Below are positions 18,413 to 27,592 of a stretch of 64,000 bases of DNA, piece after piece. Below the pieces are notes generated by a model, which saw only the letters and a list, made by a program, of their open reading frames with translations, was not told the origin of the DNA and made no database searches. The position numbers and the translations under genes were made by a program. Location: assembly GCF_000522985.1 (NCBI RefSeq), contig NZ_CP007128.1, positions 3,642,220 through 3,706,219 of the forward strand, given 5' to 3'. Origin of the DNA: Gemmatirosa kalamazoonensis (GTDB taxonomy: Bacteria; Gemmatimonadota; Gemmatimonadetes; Gemmatimonadales; Gemmatimonadaceae). Every line of letters begins with the position of its first letter. Position 1 is the first letter of the stretch.

Positions 18413-20049
18413 GAGAACGTCCGACGGGTGGGGGCGGCCGCGACGATCGCGCGGCACGCGACGAGCGGCCGGCGCGGCCGGCGCGGCTGGCGCGCGGCGG
18501 CAGCGATCGCGTTAGGCGGAGCGACGACGAGGAAGATCGCGACGTGCGTCCGCCGCGAGGCCGCGGTGGAGACGTTAGGCACGGTGCGCCGGCGCGTGGG
18601 GCGCCGGCACGCGGCGGGCCGCCGCGCCAGCGCGACGAGCGGCCCCGGCGCGACGCGCGAGGCGACGCGCGTCGCGAGGGACCGCAGGGGCCGCGCGGAC
18701 CTCGTTCGTTCGGTGCGCGCGACGCCGGCGAATCGCGCGAGCGGTTCGGGAGCGAGCGCGCGCCGCGCGAGCGTCCGCGGCGCGAGGGGGCGGTGAGAGA
18801 GCGACCGGGCGGACAGCGGCCGGGCGGACAGCGGCCGGGCGGACAGCGACCCGTCAGAGAGCGACCGTTCGGGGAGCGTCCAGTGCGCGAGCGATCGTTC
18901 GGGGAGCGTCTACCGCGCGAGCGATCGTTCGGGGAGCGACCGACGCGCGAGCGATCGTTCGAGGAGCGGTCGTCGCGCGAGCGACCGTCCCGCGAGCGAC
19001 CGGCTCGCGAGCGACCGGCTCGCGAGCGACCCGCGCGCCCGCGGCCGTCGGGGGAGCGTCCGCCGCGTGAGCTCACGGCGCGCGAGCGTCCCACCCGCGA
19101 CCACTCCGCGGGCGAACGTGCGACACCCGCACGCCCAGCCCGGGATCGTCCGACCCGTGAGCGTCCGACCCGTGAGCGTCCGACGCGTGAGCGTCCCGCG
19201 CGAGAGCGTCCCGGGCGCGAGCGTCCCGCGCAGGAGCGTCCGGCGCGCCGTGCGGCGCCCGCGGCGCCGCCTCCGCGCCTGGAGCCCGGCCGCCCCGCGG
19301 CGCGCGGGCCGATGCGCATCCAGCGCGCGCTCGCGCGAGCCGGCGTGTCGTCGCGCCGTGAGGCCGAGGCGCTCGTCGCGGCCGGACGCGTGCACGTGAA
19401 CGGGACGCCCGCGACGACGGGGCAGGTGATCGACCCGGCGCGAGACCACGTCACGCTCGACGGGAAGCCTGTCGCGGCGCCGGTCGCCGCGCAGTGGCTC
19501 GTGCTGAACAAGCCGACCGGCGTGCTCACCACGCGGAAGGACCCCGAGGGCCGGCCGACGGTGTTCGAGCTCGTCCCCGACTGGCCGGGGCTCACCTACG
19601 TCGGTCGCCTCGACTTCATGACCGAGGGCGTGCTGCTCCTCACCACCGACGGCGACGCCGCGCACCGCCTCACGCATCCGAGCTCCGAGGTGGAGCGCAC
19701 GTACGTGGCGCTCGTGCGCGGCAACGCTCCCGAAGCGGTCCGCATGGCGCGGCGCGGCATCGAGCTCGAGGACGGGCTCGTGCGGCCGGTGCACGTCGAC
19801 GCGCGCCCCGCCGGCGCGCGCCGGTGGGAGTTCGAGATCACGATCGCCGAGGGGCGCACGCGCGAGGTGCGGCGCGTGTGCGAGGCGCTCGGCCTGCAGG
19901 TGGAGCGGCTCGTGCGCGTACAGTTCGGCCCCGTGCGACTCGGCGCGCTGCCACCAGGAACGACCCGCGCCCTCACGGTCTCCGAGCGGCGCGTCATCGA
20001 GGCGCTGGCGCGCGCCGACGGACCAACGGGCCGCAGCCACGACCACTGA
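18409..20049 (+). CDS. rluB: 23S rRNA pseudouridine synthase (RluB/RsuA family) with a ~300-residue Arg-rich repeat extension
   Basis: A 546-residue protein. Residues 302-546 are an ordinary RsuA/RluB-family enzyme: S4 RNA-binding domain (MRIQRALARAGVSSRREAE), then the catalytic motif YVGRLDFMTEG with Asp402 and EGRTREVRRVCEALGL. It would isomerise a uridine in 23S rRNA. Residues 1-301 are low complexity, dominated by Arg, Glu, Pro and Gly, with tandem GGQRP, RERSFGER and RERPx repeats. Normal family members have about 240-300 residues in total, so the extension doubles the protein. It is probably disordered and positively charged. The scpA-scpB-rlu order is widely conserved. RluB is the best guess for the subfamily. 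Confidence 0.88.
   Translation: MRERPTGGGGRDDRAARDERPARPARLARGGSDRVRRSDDEEDRDVRPPRGRGGDVRHGAPARGAPARGGPPRQRDERPRRDARGDARREGPQGPRGPRSFGARDAGESRERFGSERAPRERPRREGAVRERPGGQRPGGQRPGGQRPVRERPFGERPVRERSFGERLPRERSFGERPTRERSFEERSSRERPSRERPARERPARERPARPRPSGERPPRELTARERPTRDHSAGERATPARPARDRPTRERPTRERPTRERPARERPGRERPAQERPARRAAPAAPPPRLEPGRPAARGPMRIQRALARAGVSSRREAEALVAAGRVHVNGTPATTGQVIDPARDHVTLDGKPVAAPVAAQWLVLNKPTGVLTTRKDPEGRPTVFELVPDWPGLTYVGRLDFMTEGVLLLTTDGDAAHRLTHPSSEVERTYVALVRGNAPEAVRMARRGIELEDGLVRPVHVDARPAGARRWEFEITIAEGRTREVRRVCEALGLQVERLVRVQFGPVRLGALPPGTTRALTVSERRVIEALARADGPTGRSHDH
18791..19250 (+). repeat. Tandem coding repeats in the rluB extension
   Basis: In-frame units of 15 and 30 bases: three copies encoding GGQRP, several encoding RERSFGERxx, then many encoding RERPx (with A, T, S or G at x). 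Repeats differ at wobble positions, so they are old enough to have diverged yet keep their frame. Confidence 0.85.
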
Positions 20050-20227
20050 ACGACACCGCACGACCATTGCGTGGCCGCCGGGCGAACCTCCGGCGGCCAC
20101 GAGGGTATCGGCGGGTGCGCGACCGACGCAGCAGAGGCGGGCGCGGTCCCGAACTTGAAATCGACGCGGCCGACGGGCGCGCACGCGACATCGGACGCCC
20201 GGTGGCCCAGATCACGGAGCACGTAAC

Positions 20228-21205
20228 GTGGCGACGATGACCCCTCCCGCGTCGGCCGACGCGGCGCTGGTGCAGGGCGTGGTGCGGCAGGTGGCGCGCC
20301 GCGTGGTGGGGCAGGAGTACATGGTGGAGCGCCTGCTCATCGGCCTGCTCACCGGCGGCCACGTGCTGCTCGAGGGCGTTCCCGGGCTCGCGAAGACGCT
20401 CACCGTGCGCACGCTCGCCGAGACGATCCGCACGACGTTCAACCGCATCCAGTTCACTCCCGATCTGCTCCCCGCCGACGTCGTCGGCACGCAGGTGTTC
20501 GATCAGACCACGGGGCAGTTCTCGGTGAAGAAGGGACCGATCTTCGCGAACATCCTGCTCGCCGACGAGATCAACCGCGCGCCCGCGAAGGTGCAGGCCG
20601 CGCTGCTCGAGGCGATGCAGGAGAAGCAGGTCACGATCGGCGGGCAGACGTTCCGGCTCGAGGAGCCGTTCCTCGTGCTCGCGACGCAGAACCCGATCGA
20701 GAACGAGGGCACGTACCCGCTCCCCGAAGCACAGCTCGACCGGTTCATGCTGAAGCTCCGCATCGGGTACCCGTCGCGCGACGAGGAGAAGGAGATCATG
20801 CGGCGCATGGCGGGCGGCACGCCGATCACCGTGCAGCCCGCGGCGACGCCGGAGCAGATCCTCGACGCGCGCCACCGCATCGCGGAGCTGTACATGGACG
20901 AGCGCATCGTCGACTACATCGTCGAGATCGTGCACGCCACGCGCGCGCCCGCCGAAGCGGGGCTCGGCGACCTCGCGCCGCTCATCGAGTTCGGGGCCAG
21001 CCCGCGCGCGTCGATCGCGCTCGCGCAGGCGTCGCGCGCGCATGCGTTCCTGCGCGGCCGCACGTTCGTGACGCCCGACGACGTGAAGGCGATCGCGCCC
21101 GACGTGCTGCGCCACCGCGTGCTCACGTCGTTCGAGGCCGATGCGGAAGAGGTGACGAGCGACGACATCGTCGCGCGCGTGCTCTCGCGCGTGGAGAGCC
21201 CGTGA
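20228..21205 (+). CDS. MoxR-family AAA ATPase
   Basis: A 325-residue AAA+ ATPase with Walker A GVPGLAKT at residues 50-57, ILLADEINRAPAKVQAALL as Walker B and sensor region, and the MoxR-typical LATQNPIENEGTYPLPEAQLDRF. MoxR proteins act as chaperones that insert or activate VWA-domain partners. The neighbours here are DUF58 and VWA proteins, which is the standard arrangement. The GTG at 20228 has GGAG eight bases upstream; the ATG at 20237 is possible. The gene starts the 20228-27575 cluster. Confidence 0.93.
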   Translation: MATMTPPASADAALVQGVVRQVARRVVGQEYMVERLLIGLLTGGHVLLEGVPGLAKTLTVRTLAETIRTTFNRIQFTPDLLPADVVGTQVFDQTTGQFSVKKGPIFANILLADEINRAPAKVQAALLEAMQEKQVTIGGQTFRLEEPFLVLATQNPIENEGTYPLPEAQLDRFMLKLRIGYPSRDEEKEIMRRMAGGTPITVQPAATPEQILDARHRIAELYMDERIVDYIVEIVHATRAPAEAGLGDLAPLIEFGASPRASIALAQASRAHAFLRGRTFVTPDDVKAIAPDVLRHRVLTSFEADAEEVTSDDIVARVLSRVESP

Positions 21206-22260
21206 GGATCTTCCGCCGCCTTGGCGAGTCGTTAGGCGGCCGGCGCGCCGGCGGCGCGGCGCTGCAGCCCGAGCGCGCGCGCGCGTCGGCCGAGGTGCTG
21301 GCGCGGCGCGAGGCGGCGGAGGAGGGCGGCGCGGACCGCCGCTCGGGCGATCCGCGCTCGAGCGATCCGCGCTCGCGCATCCCGCCCGACGTGCTGCGAC
21401 AGATCCGGCACATCGACGTGCGCACGCGCGGGCTCGTGAACTCGCTGTTCGCCGGTGAGTACCGCTCCGTGTTCAAGGGGCAGGGCATGGAGTTCGCCGA
21501 GGTGCGCGAGTACCTGCCCGGCGACGAGGTGCGCTCGATCGACTGGAACGTCACCGCGCGCATGCGCCGCCCGTTCGTGCGGCGCTACGAGGAGGAGCGC
21601 GAGCTGACCGTGATGCTCGCCGTCGATCTCTCGGGCTCCGAGCGGTTCGGCACGGAGCGGCGCTTCAAGAGCGAGCTGGCGACGGAGCTCGCCGCAGTGC
21701 TCGCACTGTCCGCGGTGCGCAACAACGACCGCGTGGGCGCGCTGCTGTTCACCGACCGCATCGAACACGTCGTGCGCCCGCGGAAGGGACGCCGCCATGC
21801 GCTGCGGCTGCTGCGCGACGTGCTGGTGTTCGAGCCGCAGGGCCGCCGCACGAGCATCGCCGTCGCCGCCGACTACCTCGGCCGGCTGCTCACCCACAAG
21901 GCGATCCTGTTCCTCATCTCCGACTTCCAGGATCCGGACCTCGAGCGGCCGCTGAAGCGCCTCGCGCTGCGGCACGACGTCGTCGCGGTGACGGTGGAGG
22001 ATCCGGGCGAGCTGGCGCTCCCCGACGTCGGCCTCGCGCGCTTCCTCGATCCGGAGACGGGCGTCGTGGTCGAGCGCGACACGGCCGATCCGGCGCTGCG
22101 CGCGTGGTTCGCCGAGCGGGTGATGGCGGACCGCGAGGAGCGCCGCCGGCTGCTGCGGCGCCTGGCGATCGACGAGGTGGCGGTGCGCACCGGCGAGGGG
22201 TACGTGGAGCCGCTGCTCCACTTCTTCCGCTCGCGCGAGACGCGGGCGCGCCGCGGGTGA
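21202..22260 (+). CDS. DUF58 / VWA-like domain protein
   Basis: A 352-residue protein with a polar N-terminal tail of ~60 residues. The DUF58 core follows: EFAEVREYLPGDEVRSIDWNVTARM, then the VWA-like strand LTVMLAVDLSGSERFGT. It lacks transmembrane segments. DUF58 proteins are regular partners of MoxR ATPases in aerotolerance-type operons. The GTG at 21202 overlaps the moxR stop (GTGA), and its own stop overlaps the next GTG. Confidence 0.9.
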   Translation: MRIFRRLGESLGGRRAGGAALQPERARASAEVLARREAAEEGGADRRSGDPRSSDPRSRIPPDVLRQIRHIDVRTRGLVNSLFAGEYRSVFKGQGMEFAEVREYLPGDEVRSIDWNVTARMRRPFVRRYEEERELTVMLAVDLSGSERFGTERRFKSELATELAAVLALSAVRNNDRVGALLFTDRIEHVVRPRKGRRHALRLLRDVLVFEPQGRRTSIAVAADYLGRLLTHKAILFLISDFQDPDLERPLKRLALRHDVVAVTVEDPGELALPDVGLARFLDPETGVVVERDTADPALRAWFAERVMADREERRRLLRRLAIDEVAVRTGEGYVEPLLHFFRSRETRARRG

Positions 22261-23297
22261 CGGCGGTGCGCGCGCCCCGCCACCTGCTCGCGGCGATCGC
22301 GCTCGCGTTAGGCGCCTCGCGCGCGTCCGCGCAGGGCGCCACGCCCGGGCTGCGCGCAGGCGTGTCGGTGACGCCCGACACGGTCGCCGTCGGCGACCCG
22401 TTCGTGGTGAAGGTGCGCGTGCAGGCGGCCGCGGGCACGGTCGTCACGTTCCCGGCGCCGCCGGACACGTCGGGGCCGGTGCAGGCGCGCGACCCGCGCC
22501 GCGTCGACAGCGTGCGCGCGCCGGCGGGCGAGATCGACGTCGTCGCGACCTATCGCGTCTCGGCGTGGGACGTGGGGCCGCTGCCGTTAGGCCTCGCCGA
22601 CGTCGTGGTCCGCGACGCGGCGGGAGAGCGACGGGTCCCGTTAGGCGCGTACCGCGTGTACGTGCGCTCCGTGCTGCCCACGGACTCGGCGCTCCGCGTG
22701 CCGAAGCCGGCGCGCGCGCCGCTGCCGGATGCGCCATCGGTGCTGCTGCAGTGGTGGCCGTGGATCCTCGCCGCGGCGATCGTGCTCGCGCTCATCGGCT
22801 GGCTCGTCTCGCGGTGGCTGCAGAAGCGCCGCTCGCGCCGCGGGGTGGACGACCCGTACGGCCACGCGGTGCGCGAGTTCGCGCGGCTGGAGAAGCTCGG
22901 TCTCGTCGAGGCTGGCGAGCACGGACGCCTCGTCGCGCTCGCCGCCGACGTGGTGCGCGACTACCTCGCCGCGCGGCTGCCCGACGCGGCGCGCTCGCTC
23001 ACGTCGACCGAGGTGCAGCGCGCGCTCGGCGGCCGCGAGGAGGTGCCGCACGAGCGGCTCGCCGCGCTGCTCGAGTTCGCGGACCTCGTGAAGTTCGCCG
23101 CCGTCCGCATCGGGCCGGACGCCGCGCGGCAGGCGTTCGCCGAGGCGCGCGGCGTGGTGGACGACGTGGAGCGCGGCGTGAAGGCGCGCGAGGAGCGCGA
23201 GGCCGCCGAGGCCGAGGCGCGTGCGCGGCGCGCGAGCGACGAGCAGCGGCGCTACGAGGAGGAGCGGCGACGCGCCTCGCGGAGGGACGCGGCATGA
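22257..23297 (+). CDS. Signal-peptide membrane protein of the Bat cluster (DUF4381-like)
   Basis: A 346-residue protein with a cleavable signal (HLLAAIALALGASRASAQ) and an extracytoplasmic Ig-like domain of about 140 residues (VSVTPDTVAVGDPFVVKVRV). One transmembrane helix (WWPWILAAAIVLALIGWLV) follows near residue 165, then a cytoplasmic helical domain ending in a charged coiled coil. This resembles the membrane protein found between DUF58 and VWA genes in Bat operons, with a BatD-like outer domain and a DUF4381-like inner part. The GTG at 22257 is a GTGA overlap with the DUF58 gene. Function inferred from context only. Confidence 0.75.
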   Translation: MTAVRAPRHLLAAIALALGASRASAQGATPGLRAGVSVTPDTVAVGDPFVVKVRVQAAAGTVVTFPAPPDTSGPVQARDPRRVDSVRAPAGEIDVVATYRVSAWDVGPLPLGLADVVVRDAAGERRVPLGAYRVYVRSVLPTDSALRVPKPARAPLPDAPSVLLQWWPWILAAAIVLALIGWLVSRWLQKRRSRRGVDDPYGHAVREFARLEKLGLVEAGEHGRLVALAADVVRDYLAARLPDAARSLTSTEVQRALGGREEVPHERLAALLEFADLVKFAAVRIGPDAARQAFAEARGVVDDVERGVKAREEREAAEAEARARRASDEQRRYEEERRRASRRDAA

Positions 23298-24985
23298 CGT
23301 GGCTCCGGTACTTCCAGGCGCCGTGGCTCCTCGTGCTCGCGATCGTGCTGCCGCTCGCGGCGCTCGCGCTCGCATACGTGTGGGCACGGCGGCGCCGCGC
23401 GCGCGTGACGCGGCTCGGCGCCGAGCCGCTCGTCTCACGGCTCGCGCCGTCGATCTCGGGGACCGGCGCACGGTGGCGTGCGCTGCGGCTCGGCGGCGCG
23501 GTGCTGTTCGGCGCGATCGCGCTCGCCGGGCCGCGGTGGGGCAACGAGCGGTCGGAGATGCAGTCGTCGGGCGTCGACGTCGTGCTCGCGCTCGACGCGT
23601 CGCTCTCGATGCTCGCCACCGACGAGCGCCCCGACCGCCTCACGCGGATGAAGCAGGAGGTGCGGCGGCTGCGCGCGATGACGCCCGGCGACCGCGTCGC
23701 CCTGCTCGCGTTCGCGGGGCGCAGCTACATCCTCACGCCGCTCACCACCGACGAGGGCGCGATCGACCTGTTCCTCGACAACCTCGACCCGAGCGTCGTG
23801 GGGCAGGCCGGCAGCTCGCTCGCGCGCGCGATCCGCCAGGGAACGGAGCTGCTCCAGAGCACGCGTGGACGCGGCGGCGACCGCGCGATCGTCGTCATGA
23901 GCGACGGCGAGGCGTTCGAGGCGGAGGACGACGTACGCGAGGCCGCGCGTCAGGCGGCGGACGCGGGGATCATCGTCGTCACCGTGGGCTTCGGCACCGC
24001 GCAGGGCACGACGATCCCGGTGCACGAGGGGAACACGACGACGCTGAAGCGCGACGAGTCGGGCAACGTCGTCGTGACGCACTACGTGCCCGACCTGCTG
24101 CGCGCGGCCGCCGAGATGGGGCGCGGCACGTTCATCCCGGCCGAGGCGACCGACAAGGCCGCCCGGGTGCGCGCCGCGCTCGGCAACCTGCGCGCGCAGC
24201 GCCGCGCCGTCGCCGCTGGCAACGATCTCACACCGCGCTTCCAGCTGTTCGTCGCGCCCGCGCTGCTGCTGGTGCTGCTCGACGCGTGGCTCTCCACGCG
24301 GCGACGGGCGTCGCGGCGCGAGGCGCCGGCCGCCGCGCGAGCCGCGGCGCTGCTGCTGTTCGCGCTGCTCCCCATGCTCTCCGGCTGCACGCGCCGCGAA
24401 CTCGACGACGATGCGCTCGGGCTCTACCAGCACGGCGACTTCCCGCGCGCGCTCGCCGCGTATCGCGAGCGCGTGAAGGCCGGCGGCACGCCGCGCGCCG
24501 TCTACAACTTCGGCACCGCGCTGCTCGCCGCGGACTCCGCGGAGCCGGCGCGCGACGCGCTCGACCGCGCGCGCCAGGCGCCGGACACCGGCGTGCGCTG
24601 GCGTGCGCAGTTCAATCTCGGGCTGCTGCATCTCCGCCGCGGGCTCGAGACGAAGGGCGACGGCGCGACGGAGGATCTCGACGCCGCGCTCGCGCTGTAC
24701 AAGCAGGTGCTCCTCGCGCATCCCGCGGACAGCGACGCGAAGTGGAACTACGAGCTCGCGCTGCACAAGAAGAAGCAGCAGTCGGGGGGCGGGGGCGGCG
24801 GGGGCGGCGGTGGCGGGCAGGGCGCGCCGCCGCAGGCGCAGCCGCAGCCGCGGCCGGCCGGAGGCCTCGGCGAGCGGCAGGCGGAGGAGCTGCTGAACGC
24901 GGCGGCCCGCGACGAGCGCGACGTGCAGGGGAAGAAGCAGAAGCAGAACCAGCCGCCGCCACCGCCGGGCGGAAAGGACTGGTAA
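23294..24985 (+). CDS. BatB-BatC-type fusion: VWA domain plus TPR repeats
   Basis: A 563-residue membrane protein. It has two N-terminal helices, a VWA domain with an intact metal site (D101-x-S103-x-S105, in LALDASLSM), a third helix near 320, then a hydrophobic stretch ending in LPMLSGC with C365. TPR-like repeats (GLYQHGDFPRALAAYRERV; VYNFGTALLAADSAEPARD) and a Gly- and Gln/Pro-rich tail follow. Elsewhere BatB (VWA) and BatC (TPR) are separate; the lipobox-like motif sits just where a BatC signal would start, so this looks like a fused pair. It is coupled to the upstream gene by an ATGA overlap. Confidence 0.88.
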   Translation: MTWLRYFQAPWLLVLAIVLPLAALALAYVWARRRRARVTRLGAEPLVSRLAPSISGTGARWRALRLGGAVLFGAIALAGPRWGNERSEMQSSGVDVVLALDASLSMLATDERPDRLTRMKQEVRRLRAMTPGDRVALLAFAGRSYILTPLTTDEGAIDLFLDNLDPSVVGQAGSSLARAIRQGTELLQSTRGRGGDRAIVVMSDGEAFEAEDDVREAARQAADAGIIVVTVGFGTAQGTTIPVHEGNTTTLKRDESGNVVVTHYVPDLLRAAAEMGRGTFIPAEATDKAARVRAALGNLRAQRRAVAAGNDLTPRFQLFVAPALLLVLLDAWLSTRRRASRREAPAAARAAALLLFALLPMLSGCTRRELDDDALGLYQHGDFPRALAAYRERVKAGGTPRAVYNFGTALLAADSAEPARDALDRARQAPDTGVRWRAQFNLGLLHLRRGLETKGDGATEDLDAALALYKQVLLAHPADSDAKWNYELALHKKKQQSGGGGGGGGGGGQGAPPQAQPQPRPAGGLGERQAEELLNAAARDERDVQGKKQKQNQPPPPPGGKDW

Positions 24986-25070
24986 GGTTCCGCGCACTGT
25001 TGCAACCTGAAGGCGTGACATCCCACGCAGTCCTCCTCGCGCCGACCCGCCCCGGTCGGCGCTCGCGCAC

Positions 25071-27575
25071 GTGAGCCCGGTCGCCGCTCTCGTGCTCGCC
25101 GTGCTGCGCCTCCTCGCGCAGATCGGCGTGACCGTCAGCGCGCCGACGCAGATCGGCCCGCGCGACCCGGCGCTCGTGCAGGTCGAGATCACCGCGCCCG
25201 CCGGCCGCGACGTGCGCCTCGTGCCGCCGAGCTTCGCGCCGTTCCGTCTCGTCACGGCGAACGTGGTGAGCGGCGTCGACTCCGGCGCCGTTAGGCGCGG
25301 CGCGGCGCGGTCGGCGTGGCAGACGATCGAGCACCGGTTCGTGCTCGCGCCGCCGGCGAACGCGGCCGGCCACTACACGTTCGCGCCGTTCGAGGCGCGC
25401 GTGACGGCGCCGGGCATGCGCGACGCGCTCGCCCGCTCCGCGGCGTGGGCGATCACCGTACGCGGTCCGCCGCCGACGTCGGGCGATCTCCCCGCGATCG
25501 TCGAGCGCGCGAGCATCGAGCCGAGCAAGGGCATCAACTTCCACGCGCTCGCGCTGCCCGAGACGGTCTACGTCGGGCAGCAGGTGACGTATCAGGTCGG
25601 GGTGTTCCTCGACGAGGCGGTGCGTACCCGGCTGCGCCGCAACCCGGAGTTCCTCCCGCCCGAGCTCCGCGGGCTGCTCGCCTACGAGCTGCCGGCCGGG
25701 CGCACGTCGCTGCGCGATCGCGTCATCGCCGGCAAGAAGTGGGACGTGCACGTCTTCCAGCGCGCGGTGTTTCCGCTCGAGGCGGGGCGCACGGACGTGC
25801 CGCCGGCGCAGCTCTCGTACTCGCTGCCGCTGTCGTTAGGCTTCTTCAGCCGCGAGGAGAGCTACACCGCGCGCTCCGAGCCGGCGTCGATCGTCGGCGT
25901 CGCGCCGCCGCTCGCCGGGCGTCCGTCGGACTGGGTGGGCGCGGTCGGCGTGCTGCGCGCGTCGTCGCGGCTGGACACGGCAACGACGCGCGTCGGCGAC
26001 CCGCTGGTGCTCACGCTGCGCGTCGAGGGCACGGCGAACGTGAAGCTGCTCCCGCGTCCGCCGCTGTCGATCGCGTGGGGTACGGCCGTGCCGGGCGAGG
26101 AGCGCGTGACGGTGGACTCCACCGCACTGCTCGTGCGCGGCGCGAAGGAGTTCGACTGGATCGTCACGCCGCGCACGGCGGGCGACCAGGAAGTGCCGAC
26201 GATCCGCTACCCGTACTTCGACCCGTACCGTCGCGTGTACGATGTCGCGACGTCGACGCCGCTGCCGGTCGCCGTGTCGCCGGGCACGCTCGCTGCCGCG
26301 ACCTCCGACAGCGTGGCGCCGCACGCGCTCGAGATCCGTCGCGTGGACTTCGGGCCCGTCGCGGCACCGGTGTCGTCGCGCGCGCTGTTCTGGCTCATCG
26401 TGCTGCTCGCCCCGCTGCCCGCGGTGGTGCTCGTCGTGGCGCGGCGACCGCGCCGCGTGCGTCCGACGCCGCCGCCGGCCGCGCGCCTCCGCGACGTCGC
26501 GCGCGGTGCGACGGCGGCCGACGTCCGTCGCGTGAGGCAGCTGTTCGGCGGCGCGCTCGCGGAGCGGCTCGCGCTGCGCGATGCGGGGGCCGACGTGGCG
26601 AGCGCGCGCGCCGGCGTGCTCACTCGCCGTCTGCGCCGCGCCGGCGTCACGCCCGAGACGGCGACGGCCGTCGAGGCGTTCGCGCGGCGGCTCGACGCGG
26701 TGTCGTACTCGGAGGCGCGCGACGCGGCATCGGCGACGCGCGACGGCCGGCTGCTCGCCGACGAGGCGCACGCGCTGCTCGCCGCGGTCGATCGCGAGGC
26801 GCGCACTCGTGTCGCGCTGCACACCGCCGGCGTGGCGCGGCGGGCTATCGTGCTGCGTGCGCTCCTCGTCGCCGCGCTCGGCGCCGCCGCCGCCACGGCT
26901 GCACGCGCCGCAGCGCGCGCCCGCGCGGAGACCGAGTTCGAGCGCGGCGTCGCGGCCTACGCGACGCGGCGCTACGCCGAGGCGGCGCTGCACTTCACCA
27001 CCGCCGCGCGCGCCGAGGTGCGCTCGCCCGACGCATGGGCGAATGCGGGCACCGCGGCCTGGGTGGTCGGCGACACGGTCGGCGCCGCGGTCGGCTGGCA
27101 GCGCGCCATTCGTCTCGACCCGCGTGCCGCCGACCTCCGCGTGCGACTGGATCTGCTGCCGGCCTCGCAGGACGGCTGGATCGCGGGCGTGCCGCCGCTG
27201 CCGCTCGACTGGGCCGCGCTCACGGGCCTCGCGATGTGGGTGGCCGCGTGCGCCGCCGGCGCGGCGCGTCTCGCCGGACGCGGACGCAGCTGGCCCATAG
27301 GCTCGCTGGGCACGGCGGCGCTGCTCGGCGCGTCGGCGTCCGCGCTGCTCTGCGCGCAGCTCGCGCGCGTGCACGCGGCGCGCGACCTCGCGGTCGTGCG
27401 CGTGTCGGGGCCGCTCCACGCCGAGCCGGCGCTCGGCTCGGAGGTCGCGGGGCCCGTCGAGGCGACGGACGTCGCGCGCGTCACGGGCCGGCGCACGGTG
27501 TGGGCGCGGGTCGCGCTCGACGGCGGCCGACAGGGGTGGATCGAGTCGGACCGACTGATCTGGCTGGCGCCGTGA
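25071..27575 (+). CDS. BatD-like protein with TPR-like and C-terminal SH3-like domains
   Basis: An 834-residue protein. After a weak N-terminal signal come two Ig-like BatD domains (ERASIEPSKGINFHALALPETVYVGQQVTYQVGVFLDEA) and a transmembrane helix (LFWLIVLLAPLPAVVLVVARR) near 445. A cytoplasmic helical region, a second helix pair, TPR-like sequence (FERGVAAYATRRYAEAALHF) and another membrane segment follow. The last ~60 residues read as an SH3-like fold (VARVTGRRTVWARVALDGGRQGWIESD). BatD-family proteins belong to aerotolerance clusters with MoxR and VWA partners. The GTG start at 25071 is the first good one after an 85-base gap. Confidence 0.8.
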   Translation: MSPVAALVLAVLRLLAQIGVTVSAPTQIGPRDPALVQVEITAPAGRDVRLVPPSFAPFRLVTANVVSGVDSGAVRRGAARSAWQTIEHRFVLAPPANAAGHYTFAPFEARVTAPGMRDALARSAAWAITVRGPPPTSGDLPAIVERASIEPSKGINFHALALPETVYVGQQVTYQVGVFLDEAVRTRLRRNPEFLPPELRGLLAYELPAGRTSLRDRVIAGKKWDVHVFQRAVFPLEAGRTDVPPAQLSYSLPLSLGFFSREESYTARSEPASIVGVAPPLAGRPSDWVGAVGVLRASSRLDTATTRVGDPLVLTLRVEGTANVKLLPRPPLSIAWGTAVPGEERVTVDSTALLVRGAKEFDWIVTPRTAGDQEVPTIRYPYFDPYRRVYDVATSTPLPVAVSPGTLAAATSDSVAPHALEIRRVDFGPVAAPVSSRALFWLIVLLAPLPAVVLVVARRPRRVRPTPPPAARLRDVARGATAADVRRVRQLFGGALAERLALRDAGADVASARAGVLTRRLRRAGVTPETATAVEAFARRLDAVSYSEARDAASATRDGRLLADEAHALLAAVDREARTRVALHTAGVARRAIVLRALLVAALGAAAATAARAAARARAETEFERGVAAYATRRYAEAALHFTTAARAEVRSPDAWANAGTAAWVVGDTVGAAVGWQRAIRLDPRAADLRVRLDLLPASQDGWIAGVPPLPLDWAALTGLAMWVAACAAGAARLAGRGRSWPIGSLGTAALLGASASALLCAQLARVHAARDLAVVRVSGPLHAEPALGSEVAGPVEATDVARVTGRRTVWARVALDGGRQGWIESDRLIWLAP

Positions 27576-27580
27576 GGGGT

Positions 27581-27586
27581 TAGCTT
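27581..27586 (+). promoter_or_regulatory. -10-like hexamer directly before mutL
   Basis: TAGCTT ends six bases before the GTG at 27593, in the 17-base gap after the BatD-like gene. No ribosome-binding site is visible in the gap, consistent with a leaderless mutL transcript. Confidence 0.4.
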
Positions 27587-27592
27587 CCCCTC

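Noticed and set aside
18791-19250. Possible CRISPR array
   Set aside because: The repeats are contiguous, in-frame coding units of 15 and 30 bases with no unique spacers and no cas genes nearby.
18159-19595. Reverse-strand Arg/Ser-rich frame opposite rluB
   Set aside because: It is the mirror of the repetitive coding repeats; the forward frame carries the S4 and GRLD motifs.
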